Positions 1 through 10,707 are shown, counted from the first letter of the stretch. The stretch is 64,000 nt of DNA from CADEED01 sp963711635 (GCA_963711635.1 CAVQEZ010000022.1:24803-88802); one strand, 5' to 3'. Notes: generated from the letters alone by a model not told the origin. A program made the numbers and translations.

Positions 1-1319
1 GGTCAGCGGCCGCGGATTTCTACGGCGCGAACCGCGCCGGCGACAATCTCTACGCCAACTGCCTGCTGGCGCTCGAGGCTGCGACCGGCAAGCTGCGCTG
101 GCATTTCCAGTTCGTGCGCCACGACGTGCTGGACCGCGACCTTCCCAGCGCACCGACGTTGGTCACCCTGCGGCGCAAGGGCAAGCAGGTCGATGCGCTG
201 GTGCAGACCACCAAGCAGGGTTTCGTGTTCGTGCTGGAACGCGACACGGGCAAACCCGTGTTCCCCATCGAGGAAGTGCCGGCGCCGGCCTCCGACGTAC
301 CGGGCGAGGTCACCGCCCCCACCTGGCTGCGGCCGACCACCCCGGCGCCCTACGCGCGCCAGCGTCTCACCGCCGAGGACCTCACCACGCGCACGCCCGC
401 GGCCAATCAATGGGCGCGCGCCGAATTCGCCAAGCTGCGCAGCGACGGGCCGTTCAAGCCACTGACCATCGGCACCGACACGACTATCTACCCCGGCTTC
501 GACGGCGGCGCCGAATGGGGCGGCCCGGCCTGGGATCCGCAGACAGGTCTGCTGTACGTCAACGCCAACGAGATGGCGTGGGTGGGTTCGCTGGCGCCGA
601 ATGACGTGGGCCGCAGCACCGGCAAGTCGGTGTACCTGCGCGAGTGCGCGGCCTGTCACGGAGACTCGGGCCGCGGCTCGCCGCCGCAGTTTCCCGCGGT
701 GGCCGAATGGCGCGCGCGCATGAGCGCGGAGCAATTCCGCGAACGCGTGCAGGAAAGGCGGCGGTCGCATGCCGGCGTTTCCCCAACCTGCAGGAGCAGG
801 CGCTCGAGGCGATTGCCGCTTATCTGGACCGCGGAGAGGACCTGCCGGCCGGCAAGCCCGATGTCACGGCCGCCAACCAGCCATTCCGCTTCACCGGCTA
901 TCGGCGCTGGCTGGACCCGGAAGGTTATCCGGCGGTCGCCATGCCCTGGGGCACACTGAACGCCATCGATCTCGCCACCGGCAAGTACGCGTGGCGCATT
1001 CCCTTCGGCGAGTTTCCCGAGCTGGCCGCGCGCGGACTGGCGAACACCGGCAGTGAGAACTACGGCGGCCCGCTGGTGACGGCCGGCGGGCTGCTGTTCA
1101 TCGGCGCCAGCATCCACGACCGCAAATTCCGCGCCTTCGACAAACGTGACGGCAAACTACTGTGGCAGGCGCGCGCTGCCCTTCTCCGCCGACGCCACGC
1201 CCATCACCTACCAGGTCGACGGGCGGCAGTACGTCGCCATATTCGCGAGCGGCGGCAAGGAGCGCGGCGGTCCGGGCGGCGGCGTCTATCTCGCGTATGC
1301 GCTGCCCGCGAAGCAGTGA
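1..1319 (+). CDS. PQQ-dependent dehydrogenase-like quinoprotein with c-type heme motif (5' truncated, frameshifted)
   Basis: This is the C-terminal part of a periplasmic pyrroloquinoline-quinone beta-propeller dehydrogenase; the start lies before the window. Quinoprotein hallmarks visible are a repeat ending in ATGKLRWHFQ, a GGAEWGGPAWDP segment, an ATGKYAWRIPFGEF segment and a GGLLFIGAS segment near the end. A cytochrome c motif, CAACH, is encoded at 645-659, so electrons from the oxidised alcohol or sugar may pass to an internal heme. The reading frame changes near 752, 780 and 1172 and returns to the starting frame before the TGA at 1317. Each change fits one extra base, which suggests sequencing insertions rather than decay. 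The substrate cannot be told from this fragment. It converges on the methionine-sulfoxide repair genes. Confidence 0.8.
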
Positions 1320-1321
1320 GG

Positions 1322-1891
1322 TCAGGCGCGCGGAACGAATTTCAGCGCCACCGAGTTCATGCAGTAGCGCAGTCCGGTCGGGTCCGGACCGTCATCGAAC
1401 ACATGCCCGAGGTGCGCATCGCAGCGCCGGCATTCCACGGCGGTGCGCACCATGCCGAGAGTGCTGTCGGCGATTTCATGGACGTTCGCATTGGAGATCG
1501 GCTGCCAGAAGCTCGGCCAGCCGGTGCCGGATTCGAACTTGGTGCGTGAATCGAACAGCGCGGTGTCGCAGCAGATGCAGCGATACAGCCCATCGGCGTG
1601 ATTCTTGTTGTACTTGCCCGAGTACGGCCGCTCCGTGCCTTCATGGCGCGTGACGTGGAACGACTCTTCGGGAAGCAGCTTGCGCCACTCGTCGTCGGTG
1701 CGCACCACACGCGGCACGGTTTGCTTGCCCAGGCTCGCCCCGGCGGCCGAAAAATCCTCGATGGTGACATTGGCGGGCGCCGCGGCCCTGGGCTTCTGGT
1801 CCGCGGAACGCGCGCAGGACGCGAGCGCCAGCGCTACGGGCGATACGCACAGGCCTGCCAGGAATCCGCGCCTTGTCGTTGACTGCTTCAT
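1322..1891 (-). CDS. msrB: Peptide-methionine (R)-S-oxide reductase MsrB, exported
   Basis: The 189-aa protein reduces methionine-R-sulfoxide in proteins. It has a twin-arginine-type leader (TTRRGFLAG, then a hydrophobic stretch ending ALASC), so it should act in the periplasm, possibly as a lipoprotein. Two CxxC pairs (CICC and CRRC) form the structural zinc site, and the catalytic cysteine lies in RYCMNS near the C terminus. The ATG at 1891 is preferred to a TTG four codons upstream. It starts 4 nt after the repaired stop of the MsrA-thioredoxin gene, so both stereoisomer activities are probably made from one mRNA. Confidence 0.93.
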   Translation of the reverse strand: MKQSTTRRGFLAGLCVSPVALALASCARSADQKPRAAAPANVTIEDFSAAGASLGKQTVPRVVRTDDEWRKLLPEESFHVTRHEGTERPYSGKYNKNHADGLYRCICCDTALFDSRTKFESGTGWPSFWQPISNANVHEIADSTLGMVRTAVECRRCDAHLGHVFDDGPDPTGLRYCMNSVALKFVPRA

Positions 1892-1895
1892 GCTC

Positions 1896-3700
1896 TCAAC
1901 CAAACGTGAACGAATAGGCCTCGACGCGGCCGATCGAGGAATTCGATGGTGAACTCGTGTTCGCCGACGGCGCCCTTCTGGCGGATCAGCTGGTACAGGC
2001 GCTGTTCACGCACCGTACCGTTGCCGGCCTCGTCGATGTCCATGCCGTGATCGGCGCCCGGCGGCTTGCCGTCGAGCAGCACGCGGAAGCGCACCGGCTT
2101 GCCATTGTCCTTGTTTTGGGTTCCCGGCCCCAGCACCAGGTGCAGGTCGCGCGCGCGGAACCGGAACACCACGCGGCCCGGCGGCGCATCGAGCACGCGA
2201 CTTTTCCTGGCTGACTTTCCAGCGACCGGCCAGCGCCCATTGATTGAGCGAGAGCCTGGCGGGCAGCTCGTAGCTCTTGACGCTGTCGCGCGCGAACGAA
2301 CCCGGCGACAGGAAATTCTCGGCGCGCGCGAAACCGAGGTAGGTTTCGGGTGAGGACACGTTGGCGGAATCGGCGGCGGCCGAGACGCCCTGCCCGGCGG
2401 CATCGTCCAGTGGATCGGGAAGATTCTTCGCGCCGGCCTCGGTGAGCAGTTGACGAATGATGCGTTCCGAGCGCGCGTACTTGCCCTCGCCGAAATGATG
2501 GCCGCGAATACGGCCCTGCGCGTCGACGAAATAATGCGCCGGCCAGAAGCGGTTGTTGAAGGCTTTCCAGACGGCCATGTTGCTGTCGAGTGCGACTGGA
2601 TACTGGATGGCGAATTTCTCCACGGCCTTGCGCACGTTGTCCGTGTCCTTTTCGAACTCGAACTCCGGCGAATGCACGCCGATGATGACCAGGCCGGAAT
2701 CCTTGTAGTGCTGGTACCAGGCGTTCACGTACGGCAGCGCCCGCAGGCAGTTGATGCAGGAGTAGGTCCAGAAGTCGAGCACCACCACCTTGCCGCGCAG
2801 GCTGGCGCGCGACAGCGGCTTGGAATTCAACCAGCCGGTGGTGCCCGCGAGCTCGGGCATGTCGCCTTCGACCTTGGGCGCGCCGCTGGACACATTGGCG
2901 GACATCATCGCGCCGCCAGGCGCGTTATTCGACATAGCGCCGCCCGACATGGCCTGGTTCTGCGCGGGCGGATCGCTGGGGTGCAGCGTCTCGGGCACGG
3001 CCATCCGCGTGCCCTTGGTCGCTTTACCCGCCGCGGCGACCGTGACCGGGCGCGTGTTGTAGAGCGCGGGCAGCAGCCGCTCGAAGTTTCGAACCTTGGG
3101 CAGGTCGTTGATGGCGATGTAAGGCTGATCAGGATGATTCAGCAGATAGTCCTGGTGATAATCCTCGGCGGCGTAGAAACCCTTGAGTGGATCGACCCGC
3201 GTCACGATTCGCCGGCCAAACACGGCCGACTTGTCGAGCTGCGCGATGTAGGCTTCAGCCACCTGCTTCTGCGACTCGTCGGTGTAGAAGATCGCCGAGC
3301 GATATTGAGTACCGACGTCCGGACCCTGGCGATTCAGCTGGGTCGGATCGTGCGCCACCGAAAAGAACACCTGCAGGATCTGCCCGTAGCTGACCTGCGC
3401 CGGGTCATAGACGATCTGCACCGACTCGGCGTGACCAGAGCCTCCGCCGCTCACGGTTTCGTAGTCGGCGCTGGAGCGCTCGCCGCCGGCGTAGCCGGAC
3501 AGCACATTTTTCACGCCCTTGAGATGCTGGTAGACGCCCTGCACGCCCCAGAAGCAGCCGCCGGCGACCACCGCCGTCCTCAGGCCCTGGGATTTCGCCG
3601 GTGGATCCAGCGCGGGCGGGGCAATCTTCACCGCCTCCTCGGCGCCGCAGGCGACCAGGCTGAGGGTCAAAAGTGCAAATGCAAACAGACTCTTGCGCAT
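1896..3700 (-). CDS. msrA: MsrA - thioredoxin-like (TlpA) fusion lipoprotein with DipZ-type C-terminal domain (frameshifted)
   Basis: About 600 aa. Residues 1-20 are a lipoprotein signal (SLVAC). The MsrA domain follows (GGCFWGVQG with the catalytic Cys), then a methionine-rich linker, then a TlpA/thioredoxin-like domain with a CINC motif (WTYSCINCLRALP). The last 140 residues match the C-terminal part of DipZ-type proteins (FTIEFLD then VEAYSFTFG). The frame shifts near 2207 (AAAA where AAA fits) and near 1935; two extra bases restore one frame ending at a TGA at 1898-1896. The ATG at 3700 has GGAG six bases upstream. The thioredoxin domain could recycle MsrA and the downstream MsrB, the same logic as Neisseria PilB with a different domain order. 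Confidence 0.9.
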
Positions 3701-3811
3701 GCCAACTCCGTGTGTACCCATGAGACCCGCCGAGCACGAAAGTTATTTCGCGGCGGGATTCTGTCATGGCACGGAATTGGGCTGCGGGGGTGCCAGGTGG
3801 TTCCGCAGGAG

Positions 3812-3869
3812 CGGGGCCATCCTTGGCCCCGGAAGCACGCGGTCGACGAAGGGTATGTCGACCGCGTGC
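3812..3869. repeat. Two tandem hairpins (REP-like) between GH6 and msrA genes
   Basis: A 13-bp perfect inverted repeat (arms 3835-3847 and 3857-3869, GCACGCGGTCGAC, 9-nt loop) sits next to a 7-bp one (3813-3819 and 3824-3830, GGGGCCA, 4-nt loop). No T-run follows on either strand, so these look less like intrinsic terminators than a REP/BIME-type unit that could protect the 3' end of the cellulase mRNA. They fill much of the 196-bp gap. Confidence 0.6.
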
Positions 3870-3896
3870 CTCTCGTTCCTTATCTGGAGACCATCC

Positions 3897-6198
3897 TCAC
3901 AACGGCGGGAACGCGTTCTGCAGCAACTGCGTGAACTGCGTCTGGAACCAATGCCCCGACAACGGCGCGTTGGGCAATGCACCCGTCTCGCTGTTGTTGT
4001 TGCGCGGGTTGCCGGGATTGCCCGGCGCGCACATCGCATCGAAGCCCTTGCCTTCGTCATTCGGGATGGCAGTGCTCGAGCCATCGGATTCACCCGGCGG
4101 CTTGATCCACACGTAGGCATCGATGCCCGCCGCGGGCGCGGTGCGCGGCCGTTCGCCGAGGCCGGCGCCCGACGGATTGCACCAGTTGCCCTTGTGAATG
4201 CGCCGATCGACGCGTGATGCATCGATGCGCGCGTTCAGATCCGCAAGCGTCGACGGCCCCGTCGGCCGCGCCGCGCCGCCCCAGCCATTGCGCGAGGTGT
4301 CGATGAGCATGCCGATGTTCGACGCGAAGCCCGCGCTGACCGCCTGGTTGCGGAAGGCCTGCGCATAGGTCAGCTCGTCGTTGAACTGGTTGAAGTCGAT
4401 CCAGCGCGAGTTGCCGCGTCGTGGCATCGACCGTGATGTACGGCTCCTGCAGCGCCGAGGTGTTGGCGGTGTTGGTGATGAAGCCGTGCACGTTGGCGAG
4501 CGTGCTGCCCGAGGCCAGCGCCGCCGTCCGCATCATGTCCACCGAGGGGCCGAAGTTGTCGGTCCAGCCCAGCCAGCCGTGATGTCCGGCGTCCACGTAG
4601 TTGTAGACGTTCGCAATCGAGCCGAGTTGCGCGAGCGCGTAACCGACACCGTTCACGTAGCCATTGTTGGCGAACATCACGTCGCACTGTGCCGTGCCCG
4701 TGGGCCGCGTGGTGCGGTTGGTCACGAGATTCGGCAGCGAGTCGATCTCGATGATGGCCACGATACGCAGGTTCGCGTACTCAGGCCGCCGCAGGATGTC
4801 GCGGATCGGATTGATGTACTCGTTCTGGTAGCGCGGCAGGTCGTTCGGACCCAACTCGCCATTGCTGGCCAGCGCGGCGCAGTCACGACCCGGCAGGTTG
4901 TACACCACCATCTGGAATACCAGCGCGGAAGCACCGTTGGCCTGGTCCTGGGTCACGGCCGCATTCAGGTGATCCGCCAGGCCCATGCTGCCCGTGGTCG
5001 GGCTGCTGTTGCCGGCAATCGCGCTGATGCGGTCGAACCACACACCGGTGGGCTGGTTCGCGATGGCGCTGCCGCCACCCGCCACGGCGTTCGCACGCCA
5101 TTGCGCGTTGTTGTACACGGTCGCGCCCACATACGGATTGTCGACCCGGGTCGGGTTGGGATTCTGGTTCGGAGCCGTGCGGTTCACGGTGATCGAGGCG
5201 CCGGTGTAGTTAGGCGCTGCGGCCGCGAACGTCGAGGTGACCGCAGTGGTGCCGGCCGCCGCCGTGAAGGTCACATTCACGCCCGCCTGCCAGTTGGCGC
5301 TGGTGAAGCTGATGGTCCCGGGGCTGGACGTGATTGCCGTGCTGCCGCTGCGCGTCAGCGTGACCGTGACGGTGCCGGTGGGTGCGGCCGACAGGCGCAC
5401 GTTCGAGGTGCCGGTCGCCGTGGCGGTCGCGCTGCCGGTGATGCTCACCGTGGTCGGGTTCGCGATGATGGTGGCGCCCATCGGCACCGCCACGATCGAG
5501 AACGGGATCAGCGCGGTCGCCGCCGACAACGGCGGATTGGCGTTGTCGAAGGCCGTGGCCTGGGCCGTGTGGCTGCCAAGCGCCAGCGTCGAGGTGCTGA
5601 AGCTGTACGGCGACGAGGTGTCGGTGGAAACCAGCGCGCCGTCGACGCGGAATTCAACGCGGCTCACACCGCTGTTGTCGCTGGCATTGGCCGCGAGCGA
5701 CACGCTCGCGCCCTGGTTGAACTGCTGGCCGCTGGTGGGGCTGGTGAGAGCCACGGTGGGCGGCGTGTTCTGCGGCGGCGTGGTGCCGCCATTGCAGGCG
5801 GTGCCGTTCAGCGTGAACGAGGTCGGCGCATTGTTGGTGCCGGTGAACGTGCCGTTGAAGCCGGCGGTGAAGCTCTGGCCGCTGCCGATGCTCTGGTTCC
5901 ACTGGGCATTGCTGGCCACGGTGACCTGCGCACTGTTCGCCGGCTGCGTGAACGAAACCGGCCAGCCGTTCTGCAGGCGCTGTCCGTTCGGAAAACTGAA
6001 GAGCAGGGTCCAGCCATTGGTGATGGCCGGTCCATTGTTGGTGATGACGATGTTGGCACCGAAGCCGTTACCGCCCTCCCAGCTCTTCGTGTATGTCACC
6101 TGGCAGGCGGGCGCTTGCGCCACTGCCGTCATCGAATTGAGTGCCAGCGCGCAAACGGCCGCGGCCGTCCATGCGAGGCGTCGTCGGAAGGGTTGCAT
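3897..6198 (-). CDS. Secreted GH6 cellulase with N-terminal CBM2 and Ig-like domains (one frameshift)
   Basis: About 766 aa once a single-base insertion near 4420-4430 is removed. Order: signal peptide (residues 1-28, ending AVAQA); a CBM2-type cellulose-binding module (about 32-135) with GNGFGANIVITNNG and WNQSIGSGQSFTAGF; an Ig-like domain (about 145-235); a second beta-rich module; then a GH6 catalytic domain from NPYVGATVYN. Catalytic signatures are NLPGRDCAA (acid Asp), IEIDSLPNLVTN, and WIKPPGESDGSS carrying the C-terminal Asp. GH6 enzymes cleave beta-1,4-glucan from the non-reducing end or internally. AAGGAG precedes the ATG at 6198. It lies 79 nt after the LPMO gene on the same strand, so co-transcription is likely. 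Confidence 0.92.
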
Positions 6199-6277
6199 GT
6201 CAATCTCCTTTTGAAAACGACGGCGCTTCCCGATCCCCCTCGGAAAGCGCCGCCGATGATTTCCTTGCGTGGTCTAT

Positions 6278-8368
6278 CTAGGGGAAGGTCCCGTTCTGCG
6301 TGTACTGGGTGCCTCCCACCGTGTACGTGATGTTCCACAGGTCCCCGGTCACCGGATGCACGGTGCCATTGCCACCGATTTGCGCCGCGAAGGTACGCGA
6401 CGAAGATGCACCCAGCTGCTGACCCGAGTTCAGCGTCCAGGTGTAGACGATCGGTGTCGCCGAGCCAGTCACGCTCTGCGCAACCTGGCCACCCACGGTG
6501 TTGTACTGGCCGGAGTGCGTGACACCCGCCGTGCGCTGCACGGTGACACGCACCGTCATCGCCGTGATCGGCGAGGTGTTCGCGAGGCGAACCTGCAGCT
6601 CGCTGTAGTACGGGCTGGAGTTCACCGACCGCGTCACGGTCACGCCGCCACCGCCGCCGGGTCCAGGTCCGGCGCTCGGGGTGGCGTCATCCTGGCTGGA
6701 GAGTGGGCTCTCCCCGCTGGCGTTGGTGGCCGTCACCACGTAGAAGTACGTGGTGCCGTTGTTCAGCCCGATGTCCGTCACCGACGTGCCGGTCACGCCG
6801 ACCAGCACGTTCGTGTACGGGCCGCCGTTGACGGTGGAGCGCTTCACATTGTAGGCAGTGGCCCCGGCGGAAGCGTTCCAGGTCAGCGCCACCTGGTTGC
6901 TGCCGGGAGTCGCGTTCAGGTTGGTGGGTGCGGGCGGCACGCCGGGCGGCTGGACCTGCAGGAACGCGCTCACGATGTTCGCCGCGGAGGTGAAAACGCG
7001 GTTGTTAGTGGCGTTGGCCTGCGGGACCACCTGGTCGCTGGTGTTCAGGACACCCACGCGTACGACGCCGTTCTGTGCGTTGATGGCCTGGCCCAGGGCC
7101 AGCGGCCACGCGGTGGGACCGAGGTTGGCGGACGTGATGACCAGCGGCTGCGTCGGCCAGAAGGCGTCGCCGCCGTTGTTGGTGACCGTGCGCACCGACA
7201 CATTGTCACCCGCGGTCATCGTCCGAGATTCCGCCGTCAGGGCGCCCAGGTCCCGCCACATCGAACCGCCGGTCGGCGAGTGGGTGATCGTTCGCGACGC
7301 GCTGGCGCTGACCCCGGCTCCGGTGACAGTGAGGGTCACGGTCACCGTCCCCACCGCGGCGGGGTTGACCATGTTCAGCATGGTCTGCGCCGAGGTCGGG
7401 TTGGCGATGGTGTAAAGCCCCGGGTTCGTGGAATTGAGCGTCCACGAGTAGCTGAGGGTGCATCCCGAAGAGCAGGTCGAGGTGCTGCCGTTCAGCGGGA
7501 CGTTGGCCGCTCCCGTGACCGCCGTTGGCGGCTGATTGGCGCTGATGACGGGGGTCACGGTGGTGCCGCCGCCGCCCTGGAAGACCACGTCGATGCAGCC
7601 GTGGAATCGCTCGTCGGTGCCGCCCTGCCACGGCGTGGAGTTGGCTCCGAGGCGTCCCCACTCGGCGTAGATCACGTGGCGTGAGCCGGCGGGCCGCGCG
7701 GGGACTGTGCAGCGCGTCCCCATCGTTTGGGCGCCCCGGTTGAGGATGATGTCGGGGTTCCCCGTATCCACGATGGCACCGCCGCTGCGGCTGTGGACCG
7801 CGTTCTCATCGCAGAACGGCAGCGGCTCGAGGTCGGCCCAGGTCAGGGCGCGGCCCACCTGATGCTGGTAGGTCGAGCGCGTGATCCAGTACGTGAAGTC
7901 TTCCGTGTCGTCGAAGTGCGGGCCGTTGGCGACGTTCCACGTGAATGTCCGGGGACCCGCGGTGATCGTCGTGGTGGGCCAGTTGATCGGCTGGTCCCAA
8001 GGCGTGGGCGTGTTCAGCGCGGGGTTGTTGTTGTTCCAGGTCTGTGAGCTGAAGCTGCAGACGTGTGGCGTATTGATGGTGTTGGGCGGGAAGGTGGGAC
8101 TGGGGAAAGCAGGCCCGGCGTGGCCGCGCGAGTGCGAGAGGACGCTCATGAAGTTGTACCCGGCGTTCGGGTCCACGCCTGGAGCGAAGAAGGCGTCGCC
8201 ACAGGCCGGGAACTGAGCGGTGCCGTTCGACACGTGATCCGGTTTCGTGATGAAGCCGCAGAACCAGTTGCGCGCCGGTGGGTCCTGGACATAGCCGTGA
8301 GCGAATGCGCCCGCTGACAACGTGGCCAGGATGCACAGGACAATCGTTCGAAGAAATGGAATTTTCAT
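6278..8368 (-). CDS. AA10 lytic polysaccharide monooxygenase, multidomain
   Basis: 696 aa. The signal peptide (residues 1-23) ends in AFA so that the mature chain begins with His24 (HGYVQDPPARNWFC), the first histidine of the copper brace. The second is probably the His of GPHFDDTEDFTYWIT. The AA10 domain runs to about residue 265 (CIDVVFQ). It is followed by a PKD/Ig-like domain, a spacer domain (about 370-480), a fibronectin type III domain (PPAPTNLNATPGSNQVALTW) and a C-terminal all-beta domain (YYSELQVRLANTS) that looks carbohydrate-binding. The enzyme oxidatively cleaves crystalline cellulose or chitin; the neighbouring GH6 gene favours cellulose. The ATG at 8368 follows GAGGGGAG. Confidence 0.92.
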   Translation of the reverse strand: MKIPFLRTIVLCILATLSAGAFAHGYVQDPPARNWFCGFITKPDHVSNGTAQFPACGDAFFAPGVDPNAGYNFMSVLSHSRGHAGPAFPSPTFPPNTINTPHVCSFSSQTWNNNNPALNTPTPWDQPINWPTTTITAGPRTFTWNVANGPHFDDTEDFTYWITRSTYQHQVGRALTWADLEPLPFCDENAVHSRSGGAIVDTGNPDIILNRGAQTMGTRCTVPARPAGSRHVIYAEWGRLGANSTPWQGGTDERFHGCIDVVFQGGGGTTVTPVISANQPPTAVTGAANVPLNGSTSTCSSGCTLSYSWTLNSTNPGLYTIANPTSAQTMLNMVNPAAVGTVTVTLTVTGAGVSASASRTITHSPTGGSMWRDLGALTAESRTMTAGDNVSVRTVTNNGGDAFWPTQPLVITSANLGPTAWPLALGQAINAQNGVVRVGVLNTSDQVVPQANATNNRVFTSAANIVSAFLQVQPPGVPPAPTNLNATPGSNQVALTWNASAGATAYNVKRSTVNGGPYTNVLVGVTGTSVTDIGLNNGTTYFYVVTATNASGESPLSSQDDATPSAGPGPGGGGGVTVTRSVNSSPYYSELQVRLANTSPITAMTVRVTVQRTAGVTHSGQYNTVGGQVAQSVTGSATPIVYTWTLNSGQQLGASSSRTFAAQIGGNGTVHPVTGDLWNITYTVGGTQYTQNGTFP

Positions 8369-8843
8369 GACTCCCCTCGTGAAGCGTTACCTTCGAAATG
8401 AATTCGACAAGCAGAACGTTCCGGGGGACACGACCATCACGCGTGTGGATGCAACCAGGGTACGCGGCGTTGAACGCCGCGAAATAGCGCTTGCATCCAT
8501 ACAAGTCCCCCTTCTCGCTCGCGCGTCACCGCAAGCGGGACGGATGTTAGACACGGCCTTCAGCCGCGCACAACACGTGGGGACCGCAGTGGCCGAGGCA
8601 TAGACAACGTTGTCATTCCGCAATTCTGCGAGGCACGGCGCCGGGTACGCGGATTCGCGCGGCGAAAATATTTGCGCAATTTCGTGGACACGGATGACGC
8701 GCGAAAACATGGCTTGCGCCAGCTCGCACGACAATTTCCCGCGACATCCACGCGCGCGATGCGCACGCAATACGTAGTTAGCGAATGTTAGGAGTTAGAC
8801 CCGACCCGGGAACGGCCGCGAGCCCGGCTGCATTGCGGCGCTG
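8369..8843. other. Intergenic region between kup and LPMO gene; no gene seen
   Basis: These 475 bp lie between two minus-strand genes. An open frame at 8387-8770 on the minus strand has no recognisable domain and atypical composition, so I do not call it. The region is somewhat richer in A/T than its flanks and should hold the promoter of the LPMO-GH6 pair. The palindrome at 8463-8481 is the only clear structure. Confidence 0.6.
8463..8481. promoter_or_regulatory. 19-bp palindrome upstream of the LPMO gene, candidate operator
   Basis: Arms CGCGGCGTT and AACGCCGCG flank one central base, a perfect 9+1+9 inverted repeat about 95 bp upstream of the LPMO start codon. Perfect symmetry with a one-base centre suits a dimeric repressor better than a terminator, and no T-run follows. 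The regulator is unknown. Confidence 0.4.
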
Positions 8844-10707
8844 CTAGATCTCGACGTCGGTGGCCAGCACCACGACGCCGCGCGTCGGCATGCGGAAGAA
8901 TTCCGCCGCCTGCGCGCTGCGCCTCTGCATGAAGGCGAAGGCGCGTGATTTGAGACCGGCGAGCCCGGGCCGCGGCCTGCGCCCGCACCAGGTGCCATCC
9001 CAGGAAGAAGGAGGAGTCCTCGACGAACACCTTCATGCCCTGGCGTCGCGCATTTCGCAGCGCCTCGCCGACATCCGGGGTTTCCATGAAGCCGAAGCGC
9101 GCCCGCACGTCGAAGACGCCGGGATAGCGCTCTTCGGAGATCACGCGGCACAGCGGATCCGTGCGCGGCACGCGCTGGATCTCGATATGCAGGATGACGA
9201 TCTGCTCGTGGTGCACCTTGTTGTGCTCGAGGTTGCGCAACAGCGCCGTGGGAACGAAGCCCGAATGGCTGACCAGAAACACCGCCGTTCCCGGCACCCG
9301 CGCCTTGCCGGCCAGCAGCTCGGGCAGCTTCTTGTCCGGCACCGCGCGATGCATGAGCTCGGTGCGCAGGGCCTGGCGGCCGTCGCGCCATGTAATAAAG
9401 AGAGCGAACATGACGCCGGCCAGCGCCAGCGGCACCCAGCCGCCGTCGTCCACCTTGGTCAGGTTGCCGGCGAGGAAGGCCAGGTCGATGAACAGCATGA
9501 GCCCGAACAACACGCCGATGCGCCACCACGGCCAGTTCCACAGCGACTTGGCGACCAGCGCTCCCAGCAAGGTGGTGATCAGCATGGTGCCGACCACCGA
9601 CGCGCCGTACGCCGCGGACAGGGCGCTCGAGCTGCCGAAGCCGACGACGAACAGGATCACGGCGACCAGCATGAACAGGTTGGCCGCCGGCACGTAGATC
9701 TGGCCTTCGACGACTTCCGAGGTCTGCAGTATGCGCACGCGCGGCAACAGGTCGAGCTGCACGGCCTGGCGCGTGACCGAGAAGGCACCGGAGATCGTCG
9801 CTTGCGAAGCGATCACCGTCGCGGCGGTCGACAGCACCACCAGGAACGGCAACATCGCCTGCGGCGCGAGCGAGTAGAAAGGATGCGCCACCGGCGCCGT
9901 GGCATTCAGCATCAGCGCGCCCTGGCCGAAGTAGTTGATGATCAGTGCCGGCCACACCAGCACCAGCCACGCCAGGCGCACGGGCCGCCGGCCGAAATGG
10001 CCCATGTCGGCGTACAGGGCTTCCGCACCGGTGACCGCGAGAAAAACCGCTCCGAGAATTATCAACGCAAGTCCGGGATGCGTGCCGAGCATGCGCAGTG
10101 CGTACCAGGGATTGACGGCCTGCATGACGCGCGGCGCACTGATGATTTCCATGGCGCCGAGTGCGGCCAGCGTCACGAACCACAACACCATGATGGGGCC
10201 AAACAACTTTCCGACGCGCGCCGTGCCGCGACGTTGAATGGCGAACAGCGCGATGACCACACCGAGAGTCACCGGGATCACCGCGCTTTCGAATTGCGGA
10301 TCGAGCACCGTCATGCCTTCGACAGCGCTGAGCACGGAGATCGCCGGCGTGATCAACGCGTCGCAGTAGAACAGCGCGGCGCCGAGCACGCCGATGGCCA
10401 CCGCCCTTCTCGCCCAGGGCTCCACGCTGCCGAAGCGCTCCTGCACCAGCGCCACCAGCGACAGGATGCCGCCCTCGCCATGGTTGTCGGCGCGCATGAT
10501 GACCATGAGGTACTTGACGGTGACGACAATTGCCAGGCTCCAGAAAATCAGCGAGAGGAGCCCGTAGATGGCCAGGTCGTCACCCGGCTGGAATCCCGCG
10601 GCCGCGAGTGATTCCTTGAACGCATACAGCGGGCTGGTGCCGATGTCGCCGTAAACCACGCCGATGGCGCCGATGAGCGCCGGCCCTAAAGCCTGCTGAG
10701 CTTTCAT
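8844..10707 (-). CDS. kup: Low-affinity potassium uptake protein Kup (one frameshift)
   Basis: An inner-membrane K+/H+ symporter of about 620 aa, the usual family length. The N terminus has the family signature GAIGVVYGDIGTSPLY, followed by about twelve hydrophobic segments, and ADNHGEGGILSL lies in the second loop. The C-terminal cytoplasmic tail reads FFLGWHLVRA and, after a one-base insertion near 8970-8985, GLKSRAFAFMQRR to the true end TDVEI with a TAG at 8846-8844. Without the correction the protein would run on to about 8788 with an unrelated tail. It is divergent from the antiporter gene at 10751, with only 43 nt between the two starts. Confidence 0.93.

Noticed and set aside
4381..7684. 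Long plus-strand open frames opposite the GH6 and LPMO genes
   Set aside because: They mirror the real genes' codon structure and show no domains.
8387..8770. 127-codon minus-strand open frame between kup and the LPMO gene
   Set aside because: No domain, no ribosome site and composition unlike neighbouring genes.
8860..10611. 583-codon plus-strand frame opposite kup
   Set aside because: Antisense shadow with histidine/arginine/glutamine-rich content.
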